Notes under the pieces: generated by a model
Seen by the model: the letters and a program-made list of their open reading frames with translations, nothing else
Database searches by the model: none
What the model was told of the DNA's origin: nothing
DNA from: Fen-1254 sp963778945
GTDB taxonomy: Bacteria; Bacteroidota; Ignavibacteria; UBA10030
NCBI GenBank assembly: GCA_963778945.1
Contig: CAVZWL010000013.1
Location: 62,001-126,000 of the forward strand
Length of the DNA stretch: 64,000 bases
Reading direction: 5' to 3'
Shown here: positions 47,515-56,364 of the stretch, piece after piece
Position numbering within the stretch: the stretch's first letter is position 1
Layout of the letters: each line of letters starts with the position of its first letter
Translations under genes and position numbers: made by a program

Positions 47515-48450
47515 TTATCGAAGTTCCTCCCGCACCGTGTAGGTTTGTTCGTTTCGTTCGCTGCGCGAAATCATTTCACCCAGCAAACCTATTGAAATGA
47601 ATTGAATCCCAATGATGACAAAAAGAAAACCGATCATGAAAAGCGGACGATTGCTGAGCGATATTTCTCCAAAAATACGTCCCAGAATAAGCCAACCGTC
47701 AATAAGTACTCCAACAAAGAGAGACAGCAATCCCCATAATCCAAACAAATGCAGCGGGCGGCGTGAATACTTGGCTGTATAGAGGATAGTGAGCAAATCA
47801 AGAAATCCCCGATGAAATTTTCCTATCGTATATTTCGATTGCCCGTATTTCCGGGGATAATGTTGAACCGGTTTTTCACTTACTTTAAAACCCATAAGAT
47901 GAACCAGCACTGGGATATAGCGGTATAAATCTCCGTAGATTTTTAAATCTATGGCAACCTCCTTTTTATACGCCTTCAAGCCGCAATTCAAATCATGAAT
48001 ATGCAGTCCCGTCAGCCAGCCTGTGATAAAATTGGCAGCCCGGGATGGCAATGTATAAATGAATGAGTCTTGCCGTTTTTTCTTCCAGCCCGAAACAAGA
48101 TCACACTCTTTTCCCAGCATTTGGATAAGCTGCGGAATTTCTTCAGGATCATCCTGCAAATCTGCATCCATAGTCACAATCACATTTCCCTGTGCCGATT
48201 TGAATCCAGCCATCAAGGCTGCGGCTTTTCCATAATTACGCCGAAAACGAACGGCCTTTACAATTGGTGAAAACTTTTGGTGCAGGTCTTTAAGAATGTC
48301 GAACGAACTATCCGTGCTTCCGTCATCAATAAAAACAACTTCATAGCTCGTTTGCATTTGTTTCATTACGTTTGCAATTTTTCCAAAAAGTTCTCCCAGC
48401 GATTTCTCTTCATCCATTAATGGAATAACGATGGATATTGCAGGCTGCAT
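47515..48450 (-). CDS. Polyprenyl-phosphate glycosyltransferase (DPM1/ArnC/GtrB-like)
   Basis: This GT2 enzyme has about 311 residues from ATG 48450, chosen because AGGGA precedes it and ISIVIPLMDEEKSL opens the family's N-terminus. An earlier in-frame start at 48606 would add 52 residues without homology. VVFIDDGSTDSSFDIL and VTMDADLQDDPEEIP (about residue 95) are the nucleotide and metal motifs. LNCGLKAYKKEVA and YPRKYGQSKYTIGKF are typical of DPM1/GtrB-type enzymes. Two membrane helices follow near residues 230-255 and 265-290. It charges polyprenyl phosphate with a sugar. The next gene, a PMT-like transferase with zero-gap spacing, is the probable user. Confidence 0.9.
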   Translation of the reverse strand: MQPAISIVIPLMDEEKSLGELFGKIANVMKQMQTSYEVVFIDDGSTDSSFDILKDLHQKFSPIVKAVRFRRNYGKAAALMAGFKSAQGNVIVTMDADLQDDPEEIPQLIQMLGKECDLVSGWKKKRQDSFIYTLPSRAANFITGWLTGLHIHDLNCGLKAYKKEVAIDLKIYGDLYRYIPVLVHLMGFKVSEKPVQHYPRKYGQSKYTIGKFHRGFLDLLTILYTAKYSRRPLHLFGLWGLLSLFVGVLIDGWLILGRIFGEISLSNRPLFMIGFLFVIIGIQFISIGLLGEMISRSERNEQTYTVREELR

Positions 48451-48743
48451 GATTTTCCCTGAACGAGTTTTGATTATTTTAGGCATTTTCAAACCTTTAT
48501 AATTTGTAAGAAAAGTAACGGAAAATCGAGCGAGATGCAATACAACAGGATCCTTTGCCGGTAAATCCCAGTTCGTTATCAAAAAAAGAAATTTTAATTG
48601 ATTCATCCTGCCGCAGGTAATGTATCAACCTTTCCGATACATTGTTTTCTGATATCCATCAAGATCAATTCTTTTTATATGTGTCTGATTGAACTTCCTT
48701 TTCTCATTCGGTATATTGAAGAAAGAACGATTTTAAACATTTT
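48451..48743. promoter_or_regulatory. Divergent intergenic region before rsmA
   Basis: About 290 bp separate the minus-strand glycosyltransferase from plus-strand rsmA, so promoters for both should lie here. Part of it is an open frame extending the glycosyltransferase N-terminus, which I consider untranslated. No clear promoter boxes were found. Confidence 0.3.
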
Positions 48744-49520
48744 ATGTTAAAACCCAAGAAGAATCTCGGACAAAATTTTCTGCGGGACGAAAACATACTC
48801 CGCAAAATTGCCGGCAGCCTCCAGCTGCAAAAAAATGATGTCGTTGTGGAAATCGGCGCCGGTCACGGCTCCCTGACAAAATATTTAATTCCGGAGTCAG
48901 CCGTTGTCCTGGCCGTCGAATTCGACAAACGCGCAATTCCCGCTCTCCGGGAACAGTTCGACGGTAAAATTTTAATTATACAGAGCGATATCCTCAAGGT
49001 CGACCTTTCCGCTCTCGCCCGCCGCTACGGAACGAGGCTTCGCGTCGTCGGGAATATCCCGTACTATCTGACCAGCGACATTCTCTTTTATCTCTTTGAA
49101 AATCAAGCTGCCGTCATCGACGCCACGCTCATGATGCAGCTGGAGGTCGCACAGAGACTGAACGCCAAACCGAAGACAAAAGAGTACGGTGTTCTATCGA
49201 TCTTTACGCAGCTGAACACTGAATGCGAACAATTATTCAAGGTATCCCGGAATGTATTTTTTCCGAAACCTCAAGTCGATTCTGCTGTCGTGCGCCTTCG
49301 GATGCGCAATGCTCAGCAGGATTTTAATATCGATCTTTTTCGTTCAATCGTAAAATCCACGTTCGGTAAAAGGCGTAAAACGCTGCGCAACGGACTTAAA
49401 TTTCTCGGTCTCGACGAATCGATTCTCAAAAAACTCGACTACAACCTCGACCAGCGTCCGGAAGATCTCAGCGTTGACGAATTCATCCGGCTTACAAAGG
49501 AATTGATGAAAAGGTCGTAG
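48744..49520 (+). CDS. rsmA: 16S rRNA dimethyladenosine transferase RsmA (KsgA)
   Basis: This enzyme dimethylates two adjacent adenosines in the helix 45 loop of 16S rRNA, a late step in small-subunit assembly. At 258 residues it has the usual length. KKNLGQNFLRDENILRKI is the N-terminal signature. VVEIGAGHGSLTKYL (about residue 33) is the SAM motif, and VVGNIPYYLTSDILF (about residue 100) holds the NIPY catalytic motif. FFPKPQVDSAVVRL and the small C-terminal helical domain complete the fold. It begins the housekeeping section outside the polysaccharide island. Confidence 0.97.
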   Translation: MLKPKKNLGQNFLRDENILRKIAGSLQLQKNDVVVEIGAGHGSLTKYLIPESAVVLAVEFDKRAIPALREQFDGKILIIQSDILKVDLSALARRYGTRLRVVGNIPYYLTSDILFYLFENQAAVIDATLMMQLEVAQRLNAKPKTKEYGVLSIFTQLNTECEQLFKVSRNVFFPKPQVDSAVVRLRMRNAQQDFNIDLFRSIVKSTFGKRRKTLRNGLKFLGLDESILKKLDYNLDQRPEDLSVDEFIRLTKELMKRS

Positions 49521-49637
49521 AATGGTGCCGCAGTGCTCCCCCATTCCCCGGAATTAAGCTGCTTTTTCAATGTTCCATGTTATATTTTTACTGCAAGATT
49601 TCCGTCACAAATTTTACGATATTAGACAATAATCAAA

Positions 49638-50654
49638 ATGGATATAAAGAAAGCATATACTTCATTAAGCCCGGTTGACTTTGTTTCGATCGTTTTTTTG
49701 GCATTTTTAATAATCCTCAATATGGTCTTTTATGACCGTGTGCCGTACAGCGCCGCAATGACGGCCGGGAACCTTGCCCTGATTGCGGCCATTGCTGCAC
49801 TTGCATTTCAAGCGGATAAAAGAAAATCGGCATTTCTTTTTGCGCTCCATCGATGGTATTGCTATCCATTTATTTTCTTTGTATTCAAAGAAATTTATCT
49901 CATGGTGCACCCGATTCATCCGGCGGATTACGACTGGCTCCTCATCGCCGCCGATCATTGGCTCTTCGGCGTTCACCCGACGCAATGGATGGCACAATTT
50001 GCAAATCCCGTACTGACGGAAATATTTCAGATATCATATTTTTCGTACTATATTCTCTTTATTATCCTCGGTGTGGAATTATACAGAGAACACAGTGTGG
50101 AAGAATTCAACCGGGGAGCGTTTTTAATCGTGTACGGATTTTATCTTTCCTATCTCGGATATTTTTTATTGCCGGCAGTAGGCCCCCGGTTTACACTTCA
50201 CAATTTCTATACTTTGGATCAGGAGCTTCCGGGACTTTTGTGCACGTCCTGGATGCGCGCCCTCATCAATGCCGGCGAATCTATTTCATCGACGACTCCG
50301 AATGTACTTGCTTTCGTCCAACGCGACGTTTTCCCCAGCGGTCATACGGAATTAACGATGATTGTTATCTATGTAAGCCATCGGTACCGGATCAAGCTTC
50401 GCTGGCTTGTCACCGTTCTTGGGACTATGCTGATTGTTTCTACCATTTACCTGCGCTACCATTATGTCGTTGATTTGCTCGGGGGCGCCCTTTTTTTCCT
50501 TTTTGCAATTTGGAGCGGAAATCTCATCCAGCGATGGATTTCTCAAGATCGGATCCGCGTGCAGGCAAACCTAAACAAAAGAAGGCTCGGCTTGCACCTC
50601 AAAAAAAATAGCGATAGTTTTGTAAAGATTTATTTATTTCCCGATAGACCGTAA
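49638..50654 (+). CDS. PAP2-superfamily membrane phosphatase / inositolphosphotransferase-like
   Basis: This 338-residue membrane protein has about seven hydrophobic helices. PAP2 motifs are visible in order: VGPRF near residue 182 (equivalent to the RP motif area), FPSGHTELTM near residue 230 (PSGH, catalytic His), and YLRYHYVVDLLGG near residue 272 (R...H...D, catalytic His and Asp). The layout with long loops resembles Aur1/IPT1-like PAP2 proteins that act on lipid phosphates. Possible roles are lipid phosphate removal, undecaprenyl diphosphate recycling or inositol-lipid synthesis. Sequence does not separate these. It lies between rsmA and aroQ, 2 bp before the following small gene. Confidence 0.82.
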   Translation: MDIKKAYTSLSPVDFVSIVFLAFLIILNMVFYDRVPYSAAMTAGNLALIAAIAALAFQADKRKSAFLFALHRWYCYPFIFFVFKEIYLMVHPIHPADYDWLLIAADHWLFGVHPTQWMAQFANPVLTEIFQISYFSYYILFIILGVELYREHSVEEFNRGAFLIVYGFYLSYLGYFLLPAVGPRFTLHNFYTLDQELPGLLCTSWMRALINAGESISSTTPNVLAFVQRDVFPSGHTELTMIVIYVSHRYRIKLRWLVTVLGTMLIVSTIYLRYHYVVDLLGGALFFLFAIWSGNLIQRWISQDRIRVQANLNKRRLGLHLKKNSDSFVKIYLFPDRP

Positions 50655-50656
50655 CC

Positions 50657-50923
50657 ATGACTCAGGAACAAATATTAGCTGAACTCGAAGAACTGGCGCA
50701 TAATTGCAATATTGCTATCCGCTTTGAGAAGGGAGATTTTGAAGGAGGATATTGCGTCCTTAAGGCGGAACGACTGATTGTCGTGAACAAGCGATTGACG
50801 GTTCAGCGCCGTGCCGCTCTTCTGGCCCAGGGTATTGCCGAGGTTGGAGTCGATGAACAATATCTCAAGCCGGCAGTTCGGGAATTTATAGAAGACGAAC
50901 TTGCAAAAGCGTCAAAAAAATGA
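50657..50923 (+). CDS. Conserved small protein of unknown function
   Basis: This 88-residue acidic and basic protein has the start ATG 2 bp after the preceding stop. The middle CNIAIRFEKGDFEGGYCVLKAERLIVVNK suggests a short beta-sheet, flanked by helices at both ends (LAELEELAHN and VREFIEDELAKA). No membrane segment or known motif is seen. I do not recognise a family name, though similar short proteins next to aroQ seem familiar in Bacteroidota. It is very likely co-transcribed with the neighbours and may have a housekeeping role. Confidence 0.7.
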   Translation: MTQEQILAELEELAHNCNIAIRFEKGDFEGGYCVLKAERLIVVNKRLTVQRRAALLAQGIAEVGVDEQYLKPAVREFIEDELAKASKK

Positions 50924-50970
50924 TCATCTTGAAATTTGACATGATATCATCTATCCCTAAAGGAATCGCT

Positions 50971-51393
50971 ATGCGTATCGTCGTTATCAACGGACCGAAC
51001 CTTGATATTCTCGGGAAACGTGAACCGGAAATTTACGGATCGCTTTCACTCTGGGACATCGAAAATCAAGTGAAAAATAAATTCCCGAACACGAAGTTCG
51101 AATTTTATCAATCCAACAGCGAGGCGGGAATTATCGACGCCCTGCACAAAGCCATGGATTTATCCGTTATCGGCGTCATTCTCAATGCGGGAGCATTTAC
51201 GCATTACTCCTATGCCGTTCGCGATGCCGTTGCCGCCATCAAAGCTCCGGTCATTGAAGTCCATCTTTCCAACACCGATGCAAGAGAAGAATTTCGCAAA
51301 ACGTCGGTCATTGCTCCCGTGTGCAAAGGCGTGATTGCCGGATTCGGCGCCCGGAGTTATGAGTTGGCCGTTTCTTTTTTACTGGAGAAATGA
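50971..51393 (+). CDS. aroQ: Type II 3-dehydroquinate dehydratase
   Basis: This enzyme converts 3-dehydroquinate to 3-dehydroshikimate in aromatic amino-acid synthesis. I chose ATG 50971 (AAGGA 6 nt upstream). An earlier in-frame start at 50920 would add 17 residues without homology. The 140-residue protein has the family's length and landmarks: INGPNLDILGKREPEIYG with the catalytic Tyr and Arg, YQSNSEAGIIDALH, LNAGAFTHYSYAVRDA and VIEVHLSN with the active-site His. GFGARSYELAV closes the chain. The stop overlaps the next gene's start (ATGA). Confidence 0.97.
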   Translation: MRIVVINGPNLDILGKREPEIYGSLSLWDIENQVKNKFPNTKFEFYQSNSEAGIIDALHKAMDLSVIGVILNAGAFTHYSYAVRDAVAAIKAPVIEVHLSNTDAREEFRKTSVIAPVCKGVIAGFGARSYELAVSFLLEK

Positions 51394-52094
51394 CTTCCAT
51401 GATCAATGCCGTAATCTTCGATCTTGACAATACGCTTGTCGACTTTATGCTGATGAAAAAGCAGGCGATCGATGCGGCTGTCAATGCCATGCGGGATGCA
51501 GGATTCAAGCTGACAGCAAAAGAAATTCATAAACGCATAGACGATATCTACAATGAACGGGGTATAGAATTTCAGAATGTGTTTGATGAACTGCTCTACC
51601 GCGAATTCAGTAAAATCGACTATAAAATATTATCCGCAGGCGTTATCGCTTACCGCCGCGCCCGTGAAGCAGCGCTCGTTCCGTACCCGCATGTCACCAT
51701 GACCCTTATCGAGCTTTCAAAGATGCATATCAAACTTGGGGTTGTCTCGGATGCGCCGGCAAAAGAGGCCTGGCTGCGGTTGTGTTATCTCAATTTCCAC
51801 CATCTCTTCGATGCGGTCGTCACATTCGACGATACGCATAAACGGAAACCGAATCCCGAACCGTTTCGGAAAATATTGCAGCAGATGCGAATCAAACCGG
51901 AAGAGACACTTATGATCGGCGATTGGGAAGAACGTGATGTTGTCGGAGCCGCAAAGGTCGGCATGAAAACCGTTTTTGCCCGTTATGGAAATACTTTCGG
52001 AACGGTCAAATCCAACGCCGATTACGATATTGACGATATTGCACAACTTGTGGGTATTGTTAAGAAAGAAAACGATGAACATCACAAAAGGTAA
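51390..52094 (+). CDS. HAD-superfamily hydrolase
   Basis: This 234-residue cytosolic phosphatase-like protein has the four HAD motifs: INAVIFDLDNTLVDF (motif I, nucleophile and acid/base Asp) near residue 6, GVVSDAPAKE (motif II Ser/Thr) near residue 110, HKRKPNPEPF (motif III Lys) near residue 150 and LMIGDWEERDVVGA (motif IV Asp) near residue 172. A cap domain lies between motifs I and II. The start overlaps aroQ by 4 bp and the end overlaps acpS by 20 bp. Substrate unknown; it might be a phosphatase or a nucleotidase of central metabolism. Confidence 0.9.
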   Translation: MTSMINAVIFDLDNTLVDFMLMKKQAIDAAVNAMRDAGFKLTAKEIHKRIDDIYNERGIEFQNVFDELLYREFSKIDYKILSAGVIAYRRAREAALVPYPHVTMTLIELSKMHIKLGVVSDAPAKEAWLRLCYLNFHHLFDAVVTFDDTHKRKPNPEPFRKILQQMRIKPEETLMIGDWEERDVVGAAKVGMKTVFARYGNTFGTVKSNADYDIDDIAQLVGIVKKENDEHHKR

Positions 52095-52464
52095 TATTGC
52101 AGGCATAGGCGTCGATGTTGTCGACGTTCCGCGGATGAAAGAGGTTCTTGATAAACAGGGGGATCATTTCTATAAAAAAATATTCAGCGATATGGAAGTA
52201 ACCTATTGCAGAACGCGCAAACGACCGTATATGCATTTTGCAGCCCGGTTTGCCGCTAAAGAAGCGGTAGCAAAAGCGATGCGTACGGGATGGAGCGGAT
52301 CATTCCGTTGGAAAGACATTTCTGTTGTCAACGATTCTTCCGGCGCACCGCATATTCTTCTGACCGGCGAAGTTGCTAAAGCGCTTGAAAAATGCAACGT
52401 GCATCTCTCGCTCTCGCACACCGAAAATACGGTTGTTGCCTTTGCGGTGCTCGAAGGAAAGTAA
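52075..52464 (+). CDS. acpS: Holo-[acyl-carrier-protein] synthase
   Basis: This enzyme transfers 4'-phosphopantetheine from CoA to apo-ACP. I chose ATG 52075, inside the preceding gene's end. The resulting 129-residue protein has the usual length and motifs: GVDVVDVPRMKEVLD with the metal-binding Asp, HFAARFAAKEAVAKAM with the second metal ligand Glu and conserved Lys, and HLSLSHTENTVVAFA at the C-terminus. The 20-bp overlap with the HAD gene implies translational coupling. Confidence 0.95.
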   Translation: MNITKGNIAGIGVDVVDVPRMKEVLDKQGDHFYKKIFSDMEVTYCRTRKRPYMHFAARFAAKEAVAKAMRTGWSGSFRWKDISVVNDSSGAPHILLTGEVAKALEKCNVHLSLSHTENTVVAFAVLEGK

Positions 52465-52566
52465 AAGTGCTGCCGTGCTGCAGTTAAAACGGTAATGAGG
52501 TGAGTAGATTTATAATTACGGCCTTCCAATTTCACACCGGTCAGTGATCAATGTTCTTGGACTTTT

Positions 52567-53452
52567 TTAAGCGGGCAATTCTTTTCTTACATACCGGTGA
52601 AAATTTTTGGGGAAATTATTCCGAAGTCTCAGCACCATTGCAACCAGAAGCTTAAGGGGAGAAGAAAGCCGTATACGCTTGGAATAAACATCATATCCGG
52701 CATTTTCGATTCTTAAAAGAAGCAGATAGTAAATATTTCCCATGGTGCGTGCTGCTGTGAAAAGAACTTTATCCTCTTCTGCCAATGAAGCCTTTGCTTT
52801 TCGAAAATAATCGCGCGCTCGAGCACATTCAAATTTCATCAATGCCCGGAATTTGTCGTTTAATTCAAACCGCAGCAATTCATCTTCCGTATAGCCGAAT
52901 CTCTGCAAATCTTCCAGCGGCAAATAAATCCGTCCCCGCTTGGCATCGTCTTTGACATCCCGCAGGATGTTCGTCAACTGAAGCGCCTTTCCGAGATTGA
53001 CGGCATATTCTTTTGTTTTTTCCTGATGATATCCAAACACTTCTGCGCAAATAAGGCCCACCGTCGATGCAACCCGATAACAGGTACTGTTCGAGTTCTC
53101 CGAATGTTCCGTACCGCTTTTGCGTCAGGTCCATTTCCATGCCTTTGATCAATTCATAGAAATGTTCGACTGGAATATTGAAACGGTGAATAATGGAAAC
53201 AAGCTTGTTGAGCAAGGAATAACGGGAAACGCCGTACAGGGCGCGCTTCAATTCATCTGTCCACTGCAGCAGTTTTGCATGCTGTTCTTTCTCATTGCTG
53301 CCTTCATCCACAATATCGTCCGTGAGGCGGCAAAAAGCGTATATCGTTTCGATTGCATCCCGTTGTAACTGAGGCAGGCTGAAAAATGAAAAATAAAAAT
53401 TGCTTTTTTTATTCTGTTCGAATTCAGAAAAATATATTGCAGCATTTTCCAT
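52567..53452 (-). CDS. hpnD: Presqualene diphosphate synthase HpnD, one frameshift
   Basis: This trans-prenyltransferase joins two farnesyl diphosphates to presqualene diphosphate in the HpnCDE squalene pathway. The first frame, from 53452, gives AFCRLTDDIVDEG, the first DXXXD motif. The second frame, from near 53080, holds LGKALQLTNILRDVKDDAKR with the second DXXXD, and GRIYLPLEDLQRFG. Together about 295 codons, a normal length. The frame break near 53080 is in the middle of a conserved region. The gene starts 9 bp after hpnC. Pairing with hpnC supports HpnD over a plain phytoene synthase. HpnE was not found in the window. Confidence 0.85.
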
Positions 53453-53461
53453 AAAAACAAT

Positions 53462-54319
53462 TTACAAGAAAAAAGAACGAAAGAGAAGTGCCGCCTTGTC
53501 GGCCGGTGTAAGTTTTGGGCGTTGATGCACCGAATTGTAGTTTAATGCCCGAATTTTCTCTAAAATCCGCATTCCGCCGTTCCAGGTAAGTTTAAGCTGA
53601 CGTTTTAATGTATAATCTAATGCCGATAATAAGGGTTTTCCATTATAAAAGAATTCTTCTGTCCTTGCTATTTCAAAATGAATCAGCGCCTTCGCTTCTT
53701 CGCTGAACATCCCGCCGAGTAGTTTTTTTTCCATGCAGCCGAAACGGTCGATATCTTCCAAAGGAAAATACAGTCTCCCCTTTTGTATGTCGACCGAAAC
53801 ATCCTGCCAAAAATTTGTCAGCTGAAGCGCTGTGCACAGTGAATCTGAATAGGCAAACAACTGGTCACTGCGATAGCCGAAGAGAATCAGTAAAATTCGT
53901 CCGACAGGATTTGCAGAATTGCGGCAATAATCCAAGAGGTCTTTAAATGTCACATAACGGGTCATAGTCACATCAGAACGAAAAGCCTTTAAGAGAGCTT
54001 GAAACAATTCAACCGGAATATCGAATGCCTGTATCGTATCGCCGAGAGCGAGAAAAACGGGATCTACTGCAGATCCGCCGTTACAGGCGAGAAGTTTTTT
54101 TTCCCATTCCTGGAGTTTTGCAAGGCGTTCATCCGTTGCATAACCCGGTTCATCTGCATAATCATCCGCCGTCCGGGCAAAGGCATAGATCGCCGCAACA
54201 TGCTTGCGAATGTTTTTCGGCAGAAACATTGAGGCCACGGGAAAATTTTCATAATGCTCCCGCGCCAATCGTTCGCAATACACATATGCCGACTTTAATG
54301 AAATACTGCTATCCATCAC
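53462..54319 (-). CDS. hpnC: Hydroxysqualene synthase HpnC
   Basis: This is a squalene/phytoene-synthase family protein of 285 residues that converts presqualene diphosphate to hydroxysqualene. The first Asp-rich motif reads FARTADDYADEPG near residue 50. The second, TNFWQDVSVDIQKGR, is near residue 170, and RLYFPLEDIDRFG follows. CRNSANPVGRILLILFGY near residue 128 is a characteristic stretch of HpnC-type proteins. The C-terminus is hydrophilic, with no membrane anchor. Product use (hopanoids, squalene or carotenoids) cannot be told here. Confidence 0.88.
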   Translation of the reverse strand: MMDSSISLKSAYVYCERLAREHYENFPVASMFLPKNIRKHVAAIYAFARTADDYADEPGYATDERLAKLQEWEKKLLACNGGSAVDPVFLALGDTIQAFDIPVELFQALLKAFRSDVTMTRYVTFKDLLDYCRNSANPVGRILLILFGYRSDQLFAYSDSLCTALQLTNFWQDVSVDIQKGRLYFPLEDIDRFGCMEKKLLGGMFSEEAKALIHFEIARTEEFFYNGKPLLSALDYTLKRQLKLTWNGGMRILEKIRALNYNSVHQRPKLTPADKAALLFRSFFL

Positions 54320-54405
54320 GTTTTAATGTCCAGATTTCCGGGTGGAAAATCAAGTTAAGGATTCATAATCTTTTGAACGCTGTGAAGTGCGGGACACATC
54401 CACGT

Positions 54406-56364
54406 TTATTCTACCGGAACGATATAGACCTCGATAGGGGTGTCGAGTCCTTTAACAAGAATCTTTTCGTGCGGCAGGGCAGGTATTTGGTCTTTAATCA
54501 GGTCATAAGTCCGGCGGGAGATCATGATACCTTCCACCGGTGCGTTGGATTCCAAACGGTTTGCAAGATTGACGTCGGAGCCAAGGACGGTATATGAGAG
54601 CTTTTTCGGCGTGCCCATATTGCCGACAACGACTTCTCCCGTATTAACGCCGATGCGAATGCGCAGCGGGAATAATCCCTCTTTAACCCACTTCTCTTTC
54701 AGCTCGCGGCATTTCTTCTGCATATCGATCGCCGCACGGACGCAGCGCACCGCATGATCCGGCTGCGGCTCCGGCGCTCCGAAGAAGACCATAAGCCCGT
54801 CGCCGATATATTTATCGACCGTGCCTTCATATTGGAACACGATATTGACCATAGCCTCAAAATATTCCGCTAAAAATTTTTGTATTTGATCCGGCGTCAT
54901 CGTTGATGAATATGTCGTAAAACTTTTAATATCGCTGAACAAAATAGTAAGTTCTTTCTTCTGCACTTCCAGCACCGATTCCGGATGCGCAAGCTGGCGT
55001 TTAACGACCGACGGCGGAAGATACGATTCGAAGGATTGGCGCAGAGATTCTTTTTCCCGTTCTTCGTTGATAAACCTGTATGCCAGCACGCCAAAGACGG
55101 CGACAATGCAGACTGCGATGGGACGTATAATATTGAGAATAAGATTGCCGTAGAGAAAAGCCGTTAACGCAAGAACCACATATCCGACGATTAACAGCAA
55201 GCCCCCGGACCAAAGTCCCCGGGAAGAGAATTTTACCGTAAAGAACACGATAAATGCCAGCAGCATAACTTCAACAGCGAGCATGAGCCACGGATTGACT
55301 TTATGAAGAAAATTTTCCGTGAGAATCGTATTGATGACGTTCGCGTGCAGCCCTCCCAGCGGGTACCAGCTGTCGGTCGGCACAGACTGTACGTCCGATG
55401 CGCCGGTCGATGTCTCGTTGACAACAACGATCTTTCCTTCGAAGCGCGGCTGCCAGTCAAATTCCATTGCATCCCGATCCTCAGAGACATGAAAAATTTG
55501 CAGCATCGTATAATGAACCATTCGGTCCCATGGACCGACAAAATTTACAATCAAATTGCAGTGCTCATCAACCGGAATGACTATATCATGCGGTGTTTGA
55601 CCCGGTCGATACGCTCCCTGGAGTGTAATGTTTACTCCGGGACGAAGAACGATATGATCCGGCCTGACATGCAGATAGTCACAGACGACATGGAAGGGGA
55701 AACTTGGATAAAAACCGTCTTCATAACGCACAAGCAGCGGCGCAGTACGGAAAACACCATCCTGGTCGAATTTTAAATTCAAATATCCAAGCCCGCGGGA
55801 AGATGATGCAAGCGCCGCAAACGTACTGATCGGGTTTGTGCCTGCATACAGCGAGGAAATATCTCCATCGACTTGAACGTGCCATTTGGTCCTGAATAAA
55901 TACTCTTCGTCCGCCGTGGGATTTTTCGGGGCTGGTTTCGCCGGTCCGTCTTTCAGGTTCATTTCGAGCCCGAAGTATACATTACCCGAACGTCTATCGC
56001 TGTCTAAGAAAATGGAGTCTTCTTCCGGCGAAAGCGAGTTGTGAAAAACATAATCCCATAATTGAACGGCTGTCTTCATCTCGCCGAGATTCCGGGCAAT
56101 TTGCGCATACGGTTTACGCGTGGTGTAGGAAGTCGTCAACACCAGCTTCGTGCTGTCTGTTTCACAGACATGAACGATCGTGCTGTCGTACGGAATACGG
56201 GAAGGAAAATAGTGCGAACGGAGCACAAACATCTGGTCGACCGCATGCGCATTCCATGTTTGAAATACTCCGGGAAGAAGCCAGAAGAAAAAATGCCCGA
56301 GCGCAAGAGCGGACACGCAGATGAACAGCGTGTCCCTCCACGTTCGTGTTTTACTGGTGGTCAA
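54406..56364 (-). CDS. CHASE2-domain adenylate/guanylate cyclase
   Basis: This 652-residue membrane-bound class III nucleotide cyclase has an N-terminal helix (about residues 10-32), an extracytoplasmic CHASE2 sensor (about 35-350) and three membrane helices (about 355-435). A helical linker leads to the catalytic domain (about 460-650). ILFSDIKSFTTYSS carries the first metal Asp. VDKYIGDGLMVFFGAPEP carries the second, and SYTVLGSDVNLANRLES is the typical pattern, with Arg after Asn. Residues for ATP or GTP choice are not clear by eye. It overlaps the preceding DUF4384 gene by 14 bp, so synthesis is coupled. It probably responds to an extracytoplasmic cue and makes cAMP or cGMP. Confidence 0.88.
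   Translation of the reverse strand: MTTSKTRTWRDTLFICVSALALGHFFFWLLPGVFQTWNAHAVDQMFVLRSHYFPSRIPYDSTIVHVCETDSTKLVLTTSYTTRKPYAQIARNLGEMKTAVQLWDYVFHNSLSPEEDSIFLDSDRRSGNVYFGLEMNLKDGPAKPAPKNPTADEEYLFRTKWHVQVDGDISSLYAGTNPISTFAALASSSRGLGYLNLKFDQDGVFRTAPLLVRYEDGFYPSFPFHVVCDYLHVRPDHIVLRPGVNITLQGAYRPGQTPHDIVIPVDEHCNLIVNFVGPWDRMVHYTMLQIFHVSEDRDAMEFDWQPRFEGKIVVVNETSTGASDVQSVPTDSWYPLGGLHANVINTILTENFLHKVNPWLMLAVEVMLLAFIVFFTVKFSSRGLWSGGLLLIVGYVVLALTAFLYGNLILNIIRPIAVCIVAVFGVLAYRFINEEREKESLRQSFESYLPPSVVKRQLAHPESVLEVQKKELTILFSDIKSFTTYSSTMTPDQIQKFLAEYFEAMVNIVFQYEGTVDKYIGDGLMVFFGAPEPQPDHAVRCVRAAIDMQKKCRELKEKWVKEGLFPLRIRIGVNTGEVVVGNMGTPKKLSYTVLGSDVNLANRLESNAPVEGIMISRRTYDLIKDQIPALPHEKILVKGLDTPIEVYIVPVE

Noticed and set aside
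49853..50473. Second plus-strand open frame of 206 codons inside the PAP2 gene
   Set aside because: Alternate frame of a gene whose motifs are intact in the main frame; no domain recognised.
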